NCBI GenBank assembly: GCA_026770585.1
Contig: MU647021.1
Coordinates: 171,796-182,631, forward strand
Source: Baffinella frigidus
Taxonomy: Eukaryota; Cryptophyceae; Cryptomonadales; Baffinellaceae
Reading direction: 5' to 3'
Length of the DNA stretch: 10,836 nucleotides
Every line of letters begins with the position of its first letter. Within the stretch, counting starts at the first letter, position 1. The notes below the pieces were generated by a model. It was not told where the DNA came from. It saw nothing but the letters and a program-made list of their open reading frames with translations, and did not search any database. Position numbers and translations under genes: made by a program. Positions 1 to 5,347 of this stretch are shown piece by piece.

Positions 1-13
1 GAGAGAGAGAGAG

Positions 14-46
<33 letters not shown>
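1..46. repeat. (GA)n microsatellite
   Basis: An almost pure GA dinucleotide tract with one CG interruption near position 15. It starts at the window edge, so its full length is unknown. It lies just inside the putative intron that follows the zinc-ribbon exon on the minus strand, where it reads as CT, 3 bases after the donor GT. A shorter GA/GC tract recurs at about 7362-7390. Confidence 0.95.
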
Positions 47-50
<4 letters not shown>

Positions 51-146
51 CTGCTCCCCGCAGTTCACGCAGAAGTTCCCTCCAGGGATCAGAGCCGCGC
101 CGCATCCAAAGCAGTAGCGCGCCCCCCCGGGCCGCCCCGACCCCGC
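51..146 (-). CDS. Internal exon encoding a zinc-ribbon domain (partial gene)
   Basis: Read on the minus strand, 146 down to 51 is exactly 32 codons. It is bordered by TCAG before the first base (147-150) and by CAG|GTCC after the last (donor GT at 50-49), so it is a phase 0-0 exon candidate. The peptide begins AGSGRPGGARYCFGCG and continues to FCVNCGEQ. It carries two CxxC knuckles, Cys12/Cys15 and Cys26/Cys29, with the Cys-x2-Cys-Gly spacing of short zinc-ribbon domains. In that family the four cysteines bind one zinc and the fold serves protein or nucleic-acid contacts; it does not define an enzyme. Two decayed relatives of this exon lie at 319-363 and about 480-530. The gene would continue beyond the left edge. 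It was found by reading the strand directly, and there is no transcript evidence. The peptide pattern is strong; the exact splice borders are inferred. Confidence 0.65.
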
Positions 147-171
147 CTGATTTCGGATTCGGGGTTTAGGA

Positions 172-318
172 TTTCGGGGGTTGCCGCGAAGGTTGCGCTG
201 TCGAGCCAACTCGGCACATATAAGACAGTCAGGACCGGAATTCCGGTCCTGGCTTTTCATTTTAAAGGTCCATTTCCTTCAGGATTCAGGTTAAAGTTTT
301 TAAAATTGTGTCCCGTCC
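172..318. repeat. 147-bp dispersed repeat, copy 1 (carries a perfect 22-bp palindrome)
   Basis: Aligns without gaps to 1076-1222 with 5 mismatches in 147 positions (offset 904). It contains the palindrome 230-251 around GGAATTCC, which is perfect in this copy and has decayed in the other. It includes CATATAAG just before the palindrome and ends with TGTGTCCCGTCC. Homology stops exactly where the zinc-ribbon-like segment at 319-363 begins. The two other copies continue past this point into a segment ending TAGCGG/CAGCGG, so this copy is truncated at its right end. On the minus strand the part near 172-215 reads through SATFAATPE, matching the GTYAATPENSPAAN frame of the other copy. Confidence 0.9.
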
Positions 319-363
319 GCACCCAAAGCAGAAGTGCGCCCCCCCGGGCCGCCCCGACCCCGC
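319..363 (-). pseudogene. Decayed zinc-ribbon exon, copy 2
   Basis: Minus strand, 363 down to 319. It aligns with the first 15 codons of the exon at 51-146 (offset 217 bp), giving AGSGRPGGAHFCFGC after the same TCAG acceptor context (364-367). Only the first CxxC knuckle survives. At 318 the sequence switches abruptly to the 147-bp dispersed repeat, so the second knuckle is lost and the frame soon stops. This looks like a cassette duplicate broken by insertion of, or recombination with, the repeat. Confidence 0.6.
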
Positions 364-443
364 CTGATTTCGAATTCGGGGTTTAGGATTTCGGGTTTCG
401 GGCTTCGGGTCTCGGGTTTCGGGCTTCGGGCTTCGGGTTTCGG
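364..443. repeat. Telomere-like TTTCGGG heptamer array
   Basis: After a short GGGGTTTAGG lead-in, a run of 7-bp units follows, mainly TTTCGGG and CTTCGGG with one TCTCGGG. Seen from the minus strand it reads CCCGAAA and sits directly upstream of the acceptor of the copy-2 zinc-ribbon exon. It therefore occupies the position of an intron. Shorter pieces of the same sequence lie at about 150-180, upstream of the intact exon. Confidence 0.85.
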
Positions 444-479
444 ATGTGCGGTTTGAGGTTTAGGGTGAGGGGCTAAAGG

Positions 480-530
480 GATCTCCGCGCCGCACTCCCA
501 GCAGTAGAAAGCGCCCCCAGGACGCCCCGC
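480..530 (-). pseudogene. Diverged zinc-ribbon exon, copy 3
   Basis: Minus strand from 530, after CCAG at 531-534. It encodes AGRPGGAFYCWECGAEIP, which shares the AG..RPGGA leader and the first CxxC (codons at 503-501 and 494-492) with the intact exon. After ATCCCT the similarity to the intact exon ends. The frame then runs into telomere-like sequence, with no GT donor and no second knuckle nearby. It may be a dead duplicate, or a real exon whose second half lies elsewhere. Confidence 0.5.
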
Positions 531-535
531 CTGGT

Positions 536-672
536 TTGGGGTTTGGGGTTTCGGGATTCGGTTTTCTTGTTTCGGGTTCCGGTTTCCGTGTTTCGGGTTC
601 CGTTTTCCGTTTTCCGTTTTTGGGTTTCCGTGTTTCAGGTTCCGTGTTTCGGGTTTCGGGTTTCGGGTTCAG
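536..672. repeat. Degenerate TTTCGGG / TTTCCGT array
   Basis: About 135 bp of imperfect repeats (TTTGGGG, TTTCGGG, TTCCGTT, TTTCCGT and a closing TTTCGGG run). In the minus-strand reading it lies between a donor-like CCAG|GTGGGC (donor GT at 678-677) and the acceptor-like CCAG at 534-531, so it would fill that intron. The long open frames over it on both strands follow from its 7-bp period and are not evidence of coding. Confidence 0.8.
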
Positions 673-678
673 GCCCAC

Positions 679-798
679 CTGGCTTCTCGCAGAGGCGGGG
701 AGGAACGGCTCCCTGTTTGCGGCGTGCGAGTTTTCGGGGATCGCCGCGTACCTTCCGGGGTGACCCGCGTAGCCTGCGTTGGAAACGTTCAGCCACAA
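679..798 (-). CDS. Putative exon with a PENSHAANREP motif (upstream of the zinc-ribbon copies)
   Basis: Minus-strand open frame read from about 798 to 679, ending ...RYAAIPENSHAANREP and then FLPASARSQ just before CAG|GTGGGC (phase 0). The same peptide pattern, GTYAATPENSPAANEP, recurs in another frame position at about 1045-1110. Conservation of PENS.AAN at protein level between two copies that differ at several bases suggests these were coding segments. A phase-0 end here fits the phase-0 start of the copy-3 exon at 530. Its upstream border is not clear and I recognise no domain. Confidence 0.35.
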
Positions 799-892
799 CG
801 TTCCACTCAGCAGCCACGGGGCGCTTCACGGATACAGTCCATCTAAACCATCTGTACTAGAATCTTATCCACTGCCCTGGAACCTAACCGGT

Positions 893-918
893 TTTTCGCC
901 TTGGATTCAAGGCGAAAA
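893..918. other. Perfect 11-bp hairpin
   Basis: TTTTCGCCTTG (893-903), loop GATT, then the exact reverse complement (908-918). No gene is seen on either side that would make it a known regulator. It may be the remnant of a small foldback element. Confidence 0.6.
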
Positions 919-1004
919 GGAACTCGGCCGCTGCGAAGTGGCTGGTATCGACCCCGCCCGGTTTCGTGTGGGGGTCAAGGTTGTTCCTACTAAGTTTAGT
1001 ATGT

Positions 1005-1110
1005 AGTTGGACGAGGCCGCCGTCCCCGGTCGCTGCTAATTGGCTGCAGCAAGGGCTCGTTTGCAGCAGGAGAGTTTTCGGGGGTTGCCGCGTAGGTTCC
1101 GCTGTCGAGC
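1005..1110 (-). CDS. Putative exon with a PENSPAANEP motif
   Basis: On the minus strand the end of the 147-bp repeat and the sequence next to it read VPSWLDSGTYAATPENSP followed by AANEPLLQPISSD, before a stop near 1005. It resembles the segment at 679-798. The overlap with a dispersed repeat means the repeat may simply carry a copy of a gene segment. No splice borders are convincing, so this is weak. Confidence 0.3.
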
Positions 1111-1222
1111 CAACTCGGCACATATAAGACAGTCAGGACCGGGATTCCAGTCCTGGCTTTTCATTTTAAAGGTCCATTTCCTTCAGGATTCAGGTTGAAG
1201 TTTTTAAAATTGTGTCCCGTCC
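1076..1222. repeat. 147-bp dispersed repeat, copy 2
   Basis: Same unit as 172-318, with 142 of 147 positions identical and no indels. Its palindrome (1134-1155) has two changes and is no longer perfect. Similarity to the third copy (5573-5698) continues past 1222 through TAGCGG, so the full unit is longer than the 147 bp shared with copy 1. Confidence 0.9.
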
Positions 1223-1490
1223 TCGCTCGGTAGCGGCCGGGGTGTATAGCCTGAGATGGATTTTTTTTCAGTCATACCGTTCGATGCAAATTCACTTTAG
1301 CCGTGAGACCTTGACTTTCGAGTCCTCGCTGGAAACATTAAGTTTATGGTTCAGCGCCATAACCACGCAGGGCTGTTCGGCAGGGCAGCCCAAGGTCGTT
1401 TTTTGGAGCCGTTTGGTCGTGTTTGAAGATAGCATAAAAGGCGGGTTAAATCGCATGGCCTCGGACACTAGTATCTTGATTTAATCGCGG
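1223..1490. other. Region without a convincing gene
   Basis: It contains a polypyrimidine run ending in CAG (1260-1271), which could be a splice acceptor, followed by a 71-codon open frame on the plus strand to a TAA at 1485. The peptide has no motif I recognise, and there is no donor or second exon to support it. The 13-mer GCCTCGGACACTA before the foldback element at 1491 occurs again just after the palindrome at 1887-1973. Confidence 0.4.
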
Positions 1491-1613
1491 CGAGTATTTA
1501 TGATAAATACGCGCCGGCAACGAAATTTACTACATAAATGGATCATACTAGTAATTATAAAAGCATTTGTGTAGTAAAATTCGTTGCCGGTGCGTATTTA
1601 TCTTAAACACTCG
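1491..1613. mobile_element. Foldback (MITE-like) element A
   Basis: Two 50-bp arms, 1491-1540 and 1564-1613, are reverse complements at 45 of 50 positions, around a short AT-rich centre. The element has two layers. The inner core, 1516-1588, begins GGCAACGAAATTTACTAC and ends with the complement. The 25-bp outer arms (1491-1515 and 1589-1613, 22 of 25 paired) are unrelated to those of element B, which has the same core. It has no coding capacity and I found no clear target-site duplication. Confidence 0.85.
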
Positions 1614-1690
1614 TCCGGATGAGATTGAGGCGCATCCACCGCGGACAGCTCAAGCTCACCAGGGGGAGATGTACAGCCTCGCTGGGGCCA

Positions 1691-1801
1691 AGCCCCACAA
1701 GGGGTTCAGGGTTCAGGGTTAGGCATCTCTTTGATGCCTTTGAGGTGCAGGGTTCAGGTTTTGAGCCCCACAACGTCACGTTCAGGGTTCAAGCCCCACA
1801 A
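1691..1801. repeat. Interspersed AGCCCCACAA / TTCAGGG modules
   Basis: AGCCCCACAA occurs at 1691-1700, 1764-1773 and 1792-1801, with TTCAGGG heptamers between the copies. A 7-bp hairpin (AGGCATC, loop TCTTT, GATGCCT) sits at 1721-1739. The open frame across it looks repeat-driven rather than coding. Confidence 0.6.
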
Positions 1802-1886
1802 AGTCACCCAGACTACTCCTACATGGGGCGTGTCCCCAGAGCTTCGGTGTGTGTGCATACACGGCGGCCGTACTGGTACAGGCCCA

Positions 1887-1973
1887 TAAGAAAGCGCCTC
1901 CTCCTAGGACCCTACAGTAGGGCTGCACCTAGTCAGGGCCCTATGGTGGTCCTAGGGGGAGTGCGCTTTCTTA
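1887..1973. mobile_element. 87-bp imperfect palindrome (foldback element)
   Basis: The outer arms begin TAAGAAAGCGC on the left and end with its exact complement on the right. They continue inward through CCTAGGACC with one indel. The centre (CCCTAC, CCTATGG) is also partly self-complementary. GCCTCGGACACTA follows directly at 1974. It carries no coding sequence. Confidence 0.7.
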
Positions 1974-2038
1974 GCCTCGGACACTAACCTGGGGCGGCGT
2001 AGGAGGGTCCAGCGATTTGCGAGACTGCGTCCTGGACC

Positions 2039-2170
2039 TGCGTTTGGGGTTTGGGGGTTGGGGGGTGGGGGGGTGGGGGGTTGGGTTTTGGGTTTTGGGA
2101 TTTCTCGTTGGTGGTCACCTCTGTTGGTGGATTGCGGGGTTGGGGGTTGGGGGTTTGGGGTTTGGGGGTT
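2039..2170. repeat. G-rich telomere-like / G-quadruplex-prone tract
   Basis: Runs of 3-7 G separated by T, TT or TTT at 2044-2100, and again at 2135-2170, interrupted by a short unrelated stretch. Many G runs of 3 or more with loops of 1-4 bases are the standard sequence signature for a G-quadruplex on the plus strand. The unit is mostly TTTGGGG/TTGGGGG. Confidence 0.8.
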
Positions 2171-2172
2171 TC

Positions 2173-2308
2173 ATCTCCACAAAAGTATTAATTAATTGCT
2201 TTTGGCGCAACGAAATTTACTACACAAACGCTTTACTATTACTTTTATGAGCAAATCGTGTAGTAATTTTCGTTGCCGAAAGCAATTAATTAATACTTGT
2301 ATGGAGAT
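2173..2308. mobile_element. Foldback (MITE-like) element B
   Basis: A 136-bp element starting ATCTCCA and ending TGGAGAT. The outer arms (2173-2203 and 2278-2308) match as inverted repeats at 28 of 31 positions. The inner core (2204-2277, 74 bp) has the same ends as element A (GGC..AACGAAATTTACTAC and complement), nearly the same length and a similar middle. It lies inside the G-rich tract. The left core end has a 2-bp insertion (GGCGCAACG against GGCAACG). Confidence 0.85.
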
Positions 2309-2402
2309 TAGGTTGGGGTTGGGGTTTGGAGCTGTGTCGTTGTGGGTTATACTTTTAAACCCCAAACCCTAAATCCTAAACCCTAACCCCTAAACCCTAG
2401 AA
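2309..2402. repeat. Opposed telomere-like arrays
   Basis: G-rich TTGGGG units on the plus strand (about 2311-2328) are followed after about 28 bp by C-rich units (2357-2402: CCCCAAA, CCCTAAA, CCTAAA, CCCTAACC, CCCTAGA). The order G-rich then C-rich on one strand is the inverted arrangement found where two telomere-type sequences face each other. Confidence 0.75.
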
Positions 2403-2429
2403 CCTACATCACAAAATCTAAACTCGAGC

Positions 2430-2492
2430 TGGCAGACTCTTGATCTGTCAGACTGCAAGACTCTTGGACTGTAAGACTCTTGAAAGTCTAGC
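2430..2492. repeat. Short tandem AGACTCTTG repeat
   Basis: Three imperfect units of about 20-24 bp, each containing AGACTCTTG, with CTGTCAG/CTGTAAG links. It is non-coding as far as can be seen. Confidence 0.65.
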
Positions 2493-2572
2493 TCTGCCTC
2501 AGTCGGGTTGGCTGACTATTCTCAAGTTGACGTTCCGCGTCCGTGGTACAAATCCGTCAACTTTGTGGAAAC

Positions 2573-2622
2573 GAGCCCAGTCTCACCGAGTGGGAAAGAG
2601 CCCGGTCTCACCGAGTGCAAAA
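2573..2622. repeat. 25-bp tandem duplication
   Basis: GAGCCC[A/G]GTCTCACCGAGTG is present twice with a period of 25 bp (starting at 2573 and 2598). A shorter GGTCTCACC follows at about 2628, after an A-rich stretch. No gene is evident here. Confidence 0.7.
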
Positions 2623-2678
2623 AAAATGGTCTCACCAAAATGGTGAGCACGAATCAGGCTCAGGCAGCTCTGTAGAGA

Positions 2679-2816
2679 CCACCAACCCTCACAGTCTGGG
2701 CAAATCGGGGGAAATCGCTCCAAAAATCCCCTTGCAGGCCGTCGGATTCCGACGGCCTCCAAGGGGGTTTGATGTTTTTGACTTTTTCGATTTGCCCAAG
2801 TTGTGAGGGTTGGTGG
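2679..2816. mobile_element. Foldback (MITE-like) element C with a nested hairpin
   Basis: Terminal inverted repeats 2679-2707 and 2788-2816 match at 26 of 29 positions (start CCACCAACCCTCACA). The centre holds a separate strong hairpin, GGCCGTCGG / ATT / CCGACGGCC, extended by CCCCTTG arms. The DNA between the two stem pairs does not pair. It sits in what would be the intron following exon 2 of the minus-strand gene at 2848-3288. Confidence 0.85.
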
Positions 2817-2847
2817 GAGCCAGTGGCTTGACAGAACGGGGCTGTAC

Positions 2848-3288
2848 CTGAGCCATCACGTCAGGGCGGCTCCCATCCGCCACGATCAGAACCACGTTGG
2901 GCGACGCGTACGGCCGATACTGCCCCGTCAGCTGCGGGGGGTAGCGCCCCCAGATGTCGGAGCCGGACGGCAGCGGCATGTGCGATGGGCGCATCGCGTA
3001 GCTGCTCGACATCGTGAGTCGCGGCATTCAGCGTGTACTCGTACCCTGAGCGTGCGGAACCCTGAGCGTGCGGAACAACCCCGAGTGGAGGGGTTGGACA
3101 GGTTCCAGAATTCCGGGCCATCGGGGGAGCATTGGGAGCGTGAGGGACCTGTGGGCCGGGGGCAGGCTGCTTGCCGCGAGACCGTAGCGACCACCCCGCA
3201 AAAGCGGGGTTTGCGGGAGAGAATAGCTGCTCGGCCCGGGGTAGCGTGAGTAGGCGCCTGGCTGGTACATGAACGCAGCGTCAGACAT
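2848..3288 (-). CDS. Putative two-exon Pro/Tyr/Ser-rich protein, partial
   Basis: Minus strand. ATG is at 3288-3286, and exon 1 (3288-3149) starts MSDAAFMYQPGAYSRYPG and ends ..SSLPPAH before CACAG|GTCCC. The same frame resumes after a single TGA (3030-3028) with a peptide of the same composition: YAMRPSHMPLPSGSDIWGRY, then PYASPNVVLIVADGSRPDVM. It ends at a consensus donor CAG|GTACAG (2848|2847). An intron from 3148 to about 3005 (AG at 3006-3005, weak, no polypyrimidine tract) would remove the stop and a frame-breaking 16-bp tandem duplication (3044-3075) while keeping the frame. The segment PNVVLIVADGSRPDVM recalls the first strand and metal-binding Asp of alkaline-phosphatase/sulfatase-superfamily enzymes, but a single motif is not enough to assign that family. 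The intron and the identity are inferred. The next exon is not found; foldback element C lies where that intron would be. Confidence 0.4.
3044..3075. repeat. 16-bp tandem duplication
   Basis: CCCTGAGCGTGCGGAA occurs twice head to tail (3044-3059 and 3060-3075). Because 16 is not a multiple of three, it argues that this stretch is intron rather than exon in the minus-strand gene. Confidence 0.85.
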
Positions 3289-3305
3289 CTTCGACAAGGG
3301 ACAAG

Positions 3306-3345
3306 GAAGTGGGCGCGGCGAAGTTTGCGAAGTGGGCGCGGCGAA
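3306..3345. repeat. Duplicated 17-mer upstream of the minus-strand gene
   Basis: GAAGTGGGCGCGGCGAA occurs exactly at 3306-3322 and 3329-3345 (period 23), 18-57 bp upstream of the putative minus-strand ATG. A GC-rich duplicated motif in that position could be a promoter or 5' leader element. This is position-based inference only. Confidence 0.55.
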
Positions 3346-3390
3346 AGCCCGAGCCGTGAGGCCAACGGACTCAAAATGGCTCCAAGAACG

Positions 3391-3552
3391 GGGCCCGTTT
3401 CGTACCATTTTCAAAAATGATTTTCTGTTGTTGGTGCAGTTCCCAGACTTTGTCCTAATCTCGCCTCAATTCTTGCACCGTGCATTTTCACTTTCGAATA
3501 AAGTCAATAAGTGTCAATAAGTGTCTGACGCTTGGATTATTACCCTGAATTT
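3391..3552. other. AT-richer spacer with AATAAA
   Basis: No gene is seen. AATAAA at 3497-3502 has the form of a polyadenylation signal on the plus strand, but no plus-strand gene precedes it. A 10-bp unit GTCAATAAGT is repeated at 3503-3522, and TGACTTCCG is repeated just past the end (3558-3577). Confidence 0.4.
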
Positions 3553-3954
3553 CGCTGACTTCCGTGACTTCCGTACGTTAATCCCAACAATACCACATTC
3601 ATCTCCTTTCATCTTTGGTGGCCATCTTTGGTGTCTAACTGATTTCACCTCACACCCCCACACAATCCCTTTCACCTTGTGGGGTATTCGTGATTGAAGC
3701 TCTTAAACTTCAACCATGGGATACCATGAGCCTCAAAGGAGGCTGACTTGGGTTCGGTGCGTGGGCGAGCGCGCGCCCCATGGGTAGCCTCAAACACCCC
3801 AACAGAGCCACCCTTTATCCCCTCTTCACGAGCCTCTGCACTGGAGAGCGAAACGCGATCCGAAAGCAAACATGCTTTCCCTGCAGATCCCTTCTACGGA
3901 ACGGCGTGTCGTTGGCATATGTTGGGAGCATTTAAAACCTAAAGGACCTAAAGG
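3553..3954 (+). mobile_element. Dispersed repeat family R1, long copy (left arm)
   Basis: Matches the reverse complement of about 6993-7365 over some 370-400 bp, strongest from 3650 on. Landmarks in order: CGCTGACTTCCGT, CACACAATCCCT, GGGATACCATGAGCC, GACTTGGGTTCGGTGCGTG, TCTTCACGAGCCTCTGCACT, GCGATCCGAAAGCA with a small hairpin, CGGCGTGTCGTTGGCATATG, TTGGGAG, TTAAAACC and the 9-bp tail units CCTAAAGGA. All copies share this tail end and are truncated at the other end, as expected of retrotransposed LINE/SINE-type copies. It encodes nothing recognisable. Confidence 0.75.
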
Positions 3955-4030
3955 AAGCATGGCTTTTCTGCAGATAAGGTCCAGTGTCCGCCTATGCTGG
4001 GAGCTCGAAGAACCTAAAGGACCTAGAGGA
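3955..4030 (+). mobile_element. R1 family, truncated copy (variant tail segment)
   Basis: Contains CTTTTCTGCAGATAAGGTCC, GTGTCCGCCTATGCTGGGAG, CTCGAAGAACC and CCTAAAGGA tail units. It is a variant of the R1 tail end in which the CGTGTCGTTGG segment is replaced by GTGTCCGCC. It directly abuts the previous copy. Confidence 0.65.
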
Positions 4031-4052
4031 CCCTCTGTACAGGGGGACTTGA

Positions 4053-4143
4053 TGTGATCCGAAAGGAAGCTTGGCCTTTCTACAGAACAAGTTCCGGTGT
4101 CCGCCTATGTTGGGAGCTGGAAGAACCTAAAGGACCTAAAGGA
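4053..4143 (+). mobile_element. R1 family, truncated copy
   Basis: Starts in the GATCCGAAAG segment and continues through TTTCTACAGAACAAG, GTGTCCGCCTATGTTGGGAG and AAGAACC to the CCTAAAGGA tail. It is the same variant type as 3955-4030. Confidence 0.65.
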
Positions 4144-4149
4144 TCCCCA

Positions 4150-4345
4150 AGTGAACCACCCTCTATCCCCTCTTCACGAGCCTCTGCACTGGAAAGCTCA
4201 ACGCGATCCAAAAGCAAAAATATTTTGCTTTCCGATCGAAAAGAAACGATCGGGAAACAACCCTTTATTTTCTGCAGATCCTTTCTACGGAAGGGCGTAG
4301 TGTTGGTCCATGTTGGGAGAAATTAAAACCTGAAGGACCTTGAGG
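4150..4345 (+). mobile_element. R1 family, copy with an extra hairpin insertion
   Basis: Begins near the CACCCTCTATCCCC segment, runs through TCTTCACGAGCCTCTGCACT and GGGCGTAGTGTTGG, and ends at TTAAAACC and a CCTGAAGGA tail. Relative to the other copies it has about 38 extra bp at about 4233-4270. These hold a 10-bp stem (4229-4238 with 4247-4257). The standard hairpin just before it is lengthened to AAAGCAAAA/ATA/TTTTGCTTT (4211-4231). Confidence 0.7.
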
Positions 4346-4398
4346 ATCCGGTGCCCGCCTATGTTGGGATCTCGAAGAACCTGAAGGACCTAAAGGTT
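4346..4398 (+). mobile_element. R1 family, short copy
   Basis: Only the last part of the unit is present: GGTGCCCGCCTATGTTGGGA, CTCGAAGAACC, then CCTGAAGGA and CCTAAAGG tail units. It directly follows the tail of the previous copy. Confidence 0.6.
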
Positions 4399-4407
4399 TG
4401 GCTCTCG

Positions 4408-4490
4408 TTAGGGTTCAGGGTTCAGGGTCTGGGGTTCAGGGTTCAGAAATAAGTTTTCCGGGTTTGAGGTTAACGGTTCAGGGTTTAGGT
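4408..4490. repeat. Telomere-like TTCAGGG array
   Basis: GTTAGGGTTCAGGG followed by further TTCAGGG units, one TCTGGGG unit and degenerate TTTGAGG/TTTAGG units at the right end. Confidence 0.8.
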
Positions 4491-4687
4491 CCACGGCAGG
4501 TCATTAGCCAGAATCTCAGGACGCAACGGTTCGTTTCCTGGTATTGAATGAGTGTGCGATCCCACGTGAGAGGCAGCTCCTCGTCCTTTCCACGTCCGAT
4601 TTGTTCCTCTGAGTTTTGGATCCGGGTACAAAATTTAAAACAAGACTTGTTTGTAACAAAACTTGTATCTGCAATTCCGACTATTGA
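4491..4687. other. Region without a convincing gene
   Basis: A 66-codon plus-strand frame starts at 4548 but runs into the next telomere-like array and has no recognisable motif. A short inverted/direct repeat pair, ACAAGACTTGT and ACAAAACTTGT, lies at 4641-4667. Confidence 0.4.
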
Positions 4688-4797
4688 CCTGGCGTGGTTT
4701 GGGCTTCAGGGTGTAGGGTTTGGGGTTGAAGATTTTTGGTTAAGTTGAGGAGTTTAGGGTGTAGGGTGTAGGGTTTCGGAATTAGGGTTTAGGGGTT
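4688..4797. repeat. Telomere-like GTGTAGGG / TTTAGGG array
   Basis: Two clusters, about 4705-4730 (TTCAGGG, TGTAGGG, TTTGGGG) and about 4750-4797 (TTTAGGG, TGTAGGG twice, TTTCGGA, TTAGGG, TTTAGGGG), separated by an unrelated stretch. Confidence 0.75.
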
Positions 4798-5040
4798 ACG
4801 TTTTACACGTACCCCCACTGAGGCTGTGTCTGAGTACATGTACTGTACGGGGCGGGTTCTGGCATTCGAGATACTCCAAGCCACCACCGAGGCATGGGTG
4901 TGTTGGAGTGAACGACTGGGAGCATGCCGGGGCGTAGCCATTGGCGCCATTGACTCTCCCAGCTGTGGGCTATTGGAGCCGGTGCCCCTCCACAAGCCTA
5001 GGAGGCTACTGGGTTCAATAAACTATTTTCTCTCCCCCAG

Positions 5041-5171
5041 GGGTGATGTCAGCTCTTGAGAATCAACAGATGAGCGGGACTAACATGTACACAAGGATAC
5101 ACGCCCACACAGCGGGCTACGAAGGGATTTTTGGCCCGAATCGGGCCGAAAATCCGTTACCTTGTCCGTAG
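5041..5171 (+). CDS. Weak exon candidate after a strong splice acceptor
   Basis: A textbook acceptor (pyrimidine tract TTTTCTCTCCCCCAG, ending at 5040) is followed by a frame with ATG at 5046 giving MSALENQQMSGTNMYTRIHA and more. It stops at TAG 5169-5171. The frame crosses the hairpin at 5125-5155, so the genuine exon, if any, probably ends earlier. No family is recognised and no compatible partner exon is proven. Confidence 0.25.
5125..5155. other. 31-bp near-perfect hairpin
   Basis: Two 15-base arms around a single A: GGATTTTTGGCCCGA paired with TCGGGCCGAAAATCC, with one G-T type mismatch. It is a palindromic remnant or a small foldback element. No run of T follows, so it is not a bacterial-type terminator. 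Confidence 0.7.
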
Positions 5172-5240
5172 GAACCTCCCCTATGTCCCTACGGTATTGC
5201 CTAGGGTAAGGTGTATGGAGTATTCGTCCACTGTGTGGGG

Positions 5241-5308
5241 GGTGTTCACCGCTCCTAGGGTGGTCATATGCTCCCAGGCGTCGGGCTACGGTAGGACCCT
5301 ATGGCGCT
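5241..5308 (+). repeat. 68-bp perfect inverted repeat, left member
   Basis: Identical to the reverse complement of 6091-6158 over all 68 bases, from GGTGTTCACCGCTCCTAGGG to CCCTATGGCGCT. Perfect identity across about 780 bp of otherwise unlike sequence implies a recent duplication or gene conversion. Confidence 0.95.
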
Positions 5309-5347
5309 GCGTGTCCTTAATTCGATTGTGAAAGGCCTATTTCTCAG

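Noticed and set aside
536-860. Open frames of 75-112 codons over the TTTCGGG-type array
   Set aside because: A 7-bp repeat without stops opens several frames on both strands; the peptides are just FGFRVSG or PKPETR repeats.
2425-2575. tRNA-like pieces (GACTCTTGATCTG and GGTACAAATCC)
   Set aside because: The acceptor and D arms cannot be placed, and the first piece belongs to a tandem repeat.
1491-2816. CRISPR-like or regulatory hairpin array
   Set aside because: The repeats are individual palindromic elements without regular spacing or unique spacers, in a eukaryotic context.
3028-3030. In-frame TGA read as selenocysteine or recoding
   Set aside because: An intron removing this stretch is simpler, and the adjacent 16-bp duplication would break any frame-coded protein.
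3377-3390. TGGCTCCAAGAACG shared with 8725-8738
   Set aside because: A single 14-base match in a 10-kb window can easily arise by chance, and the flanks do not match.
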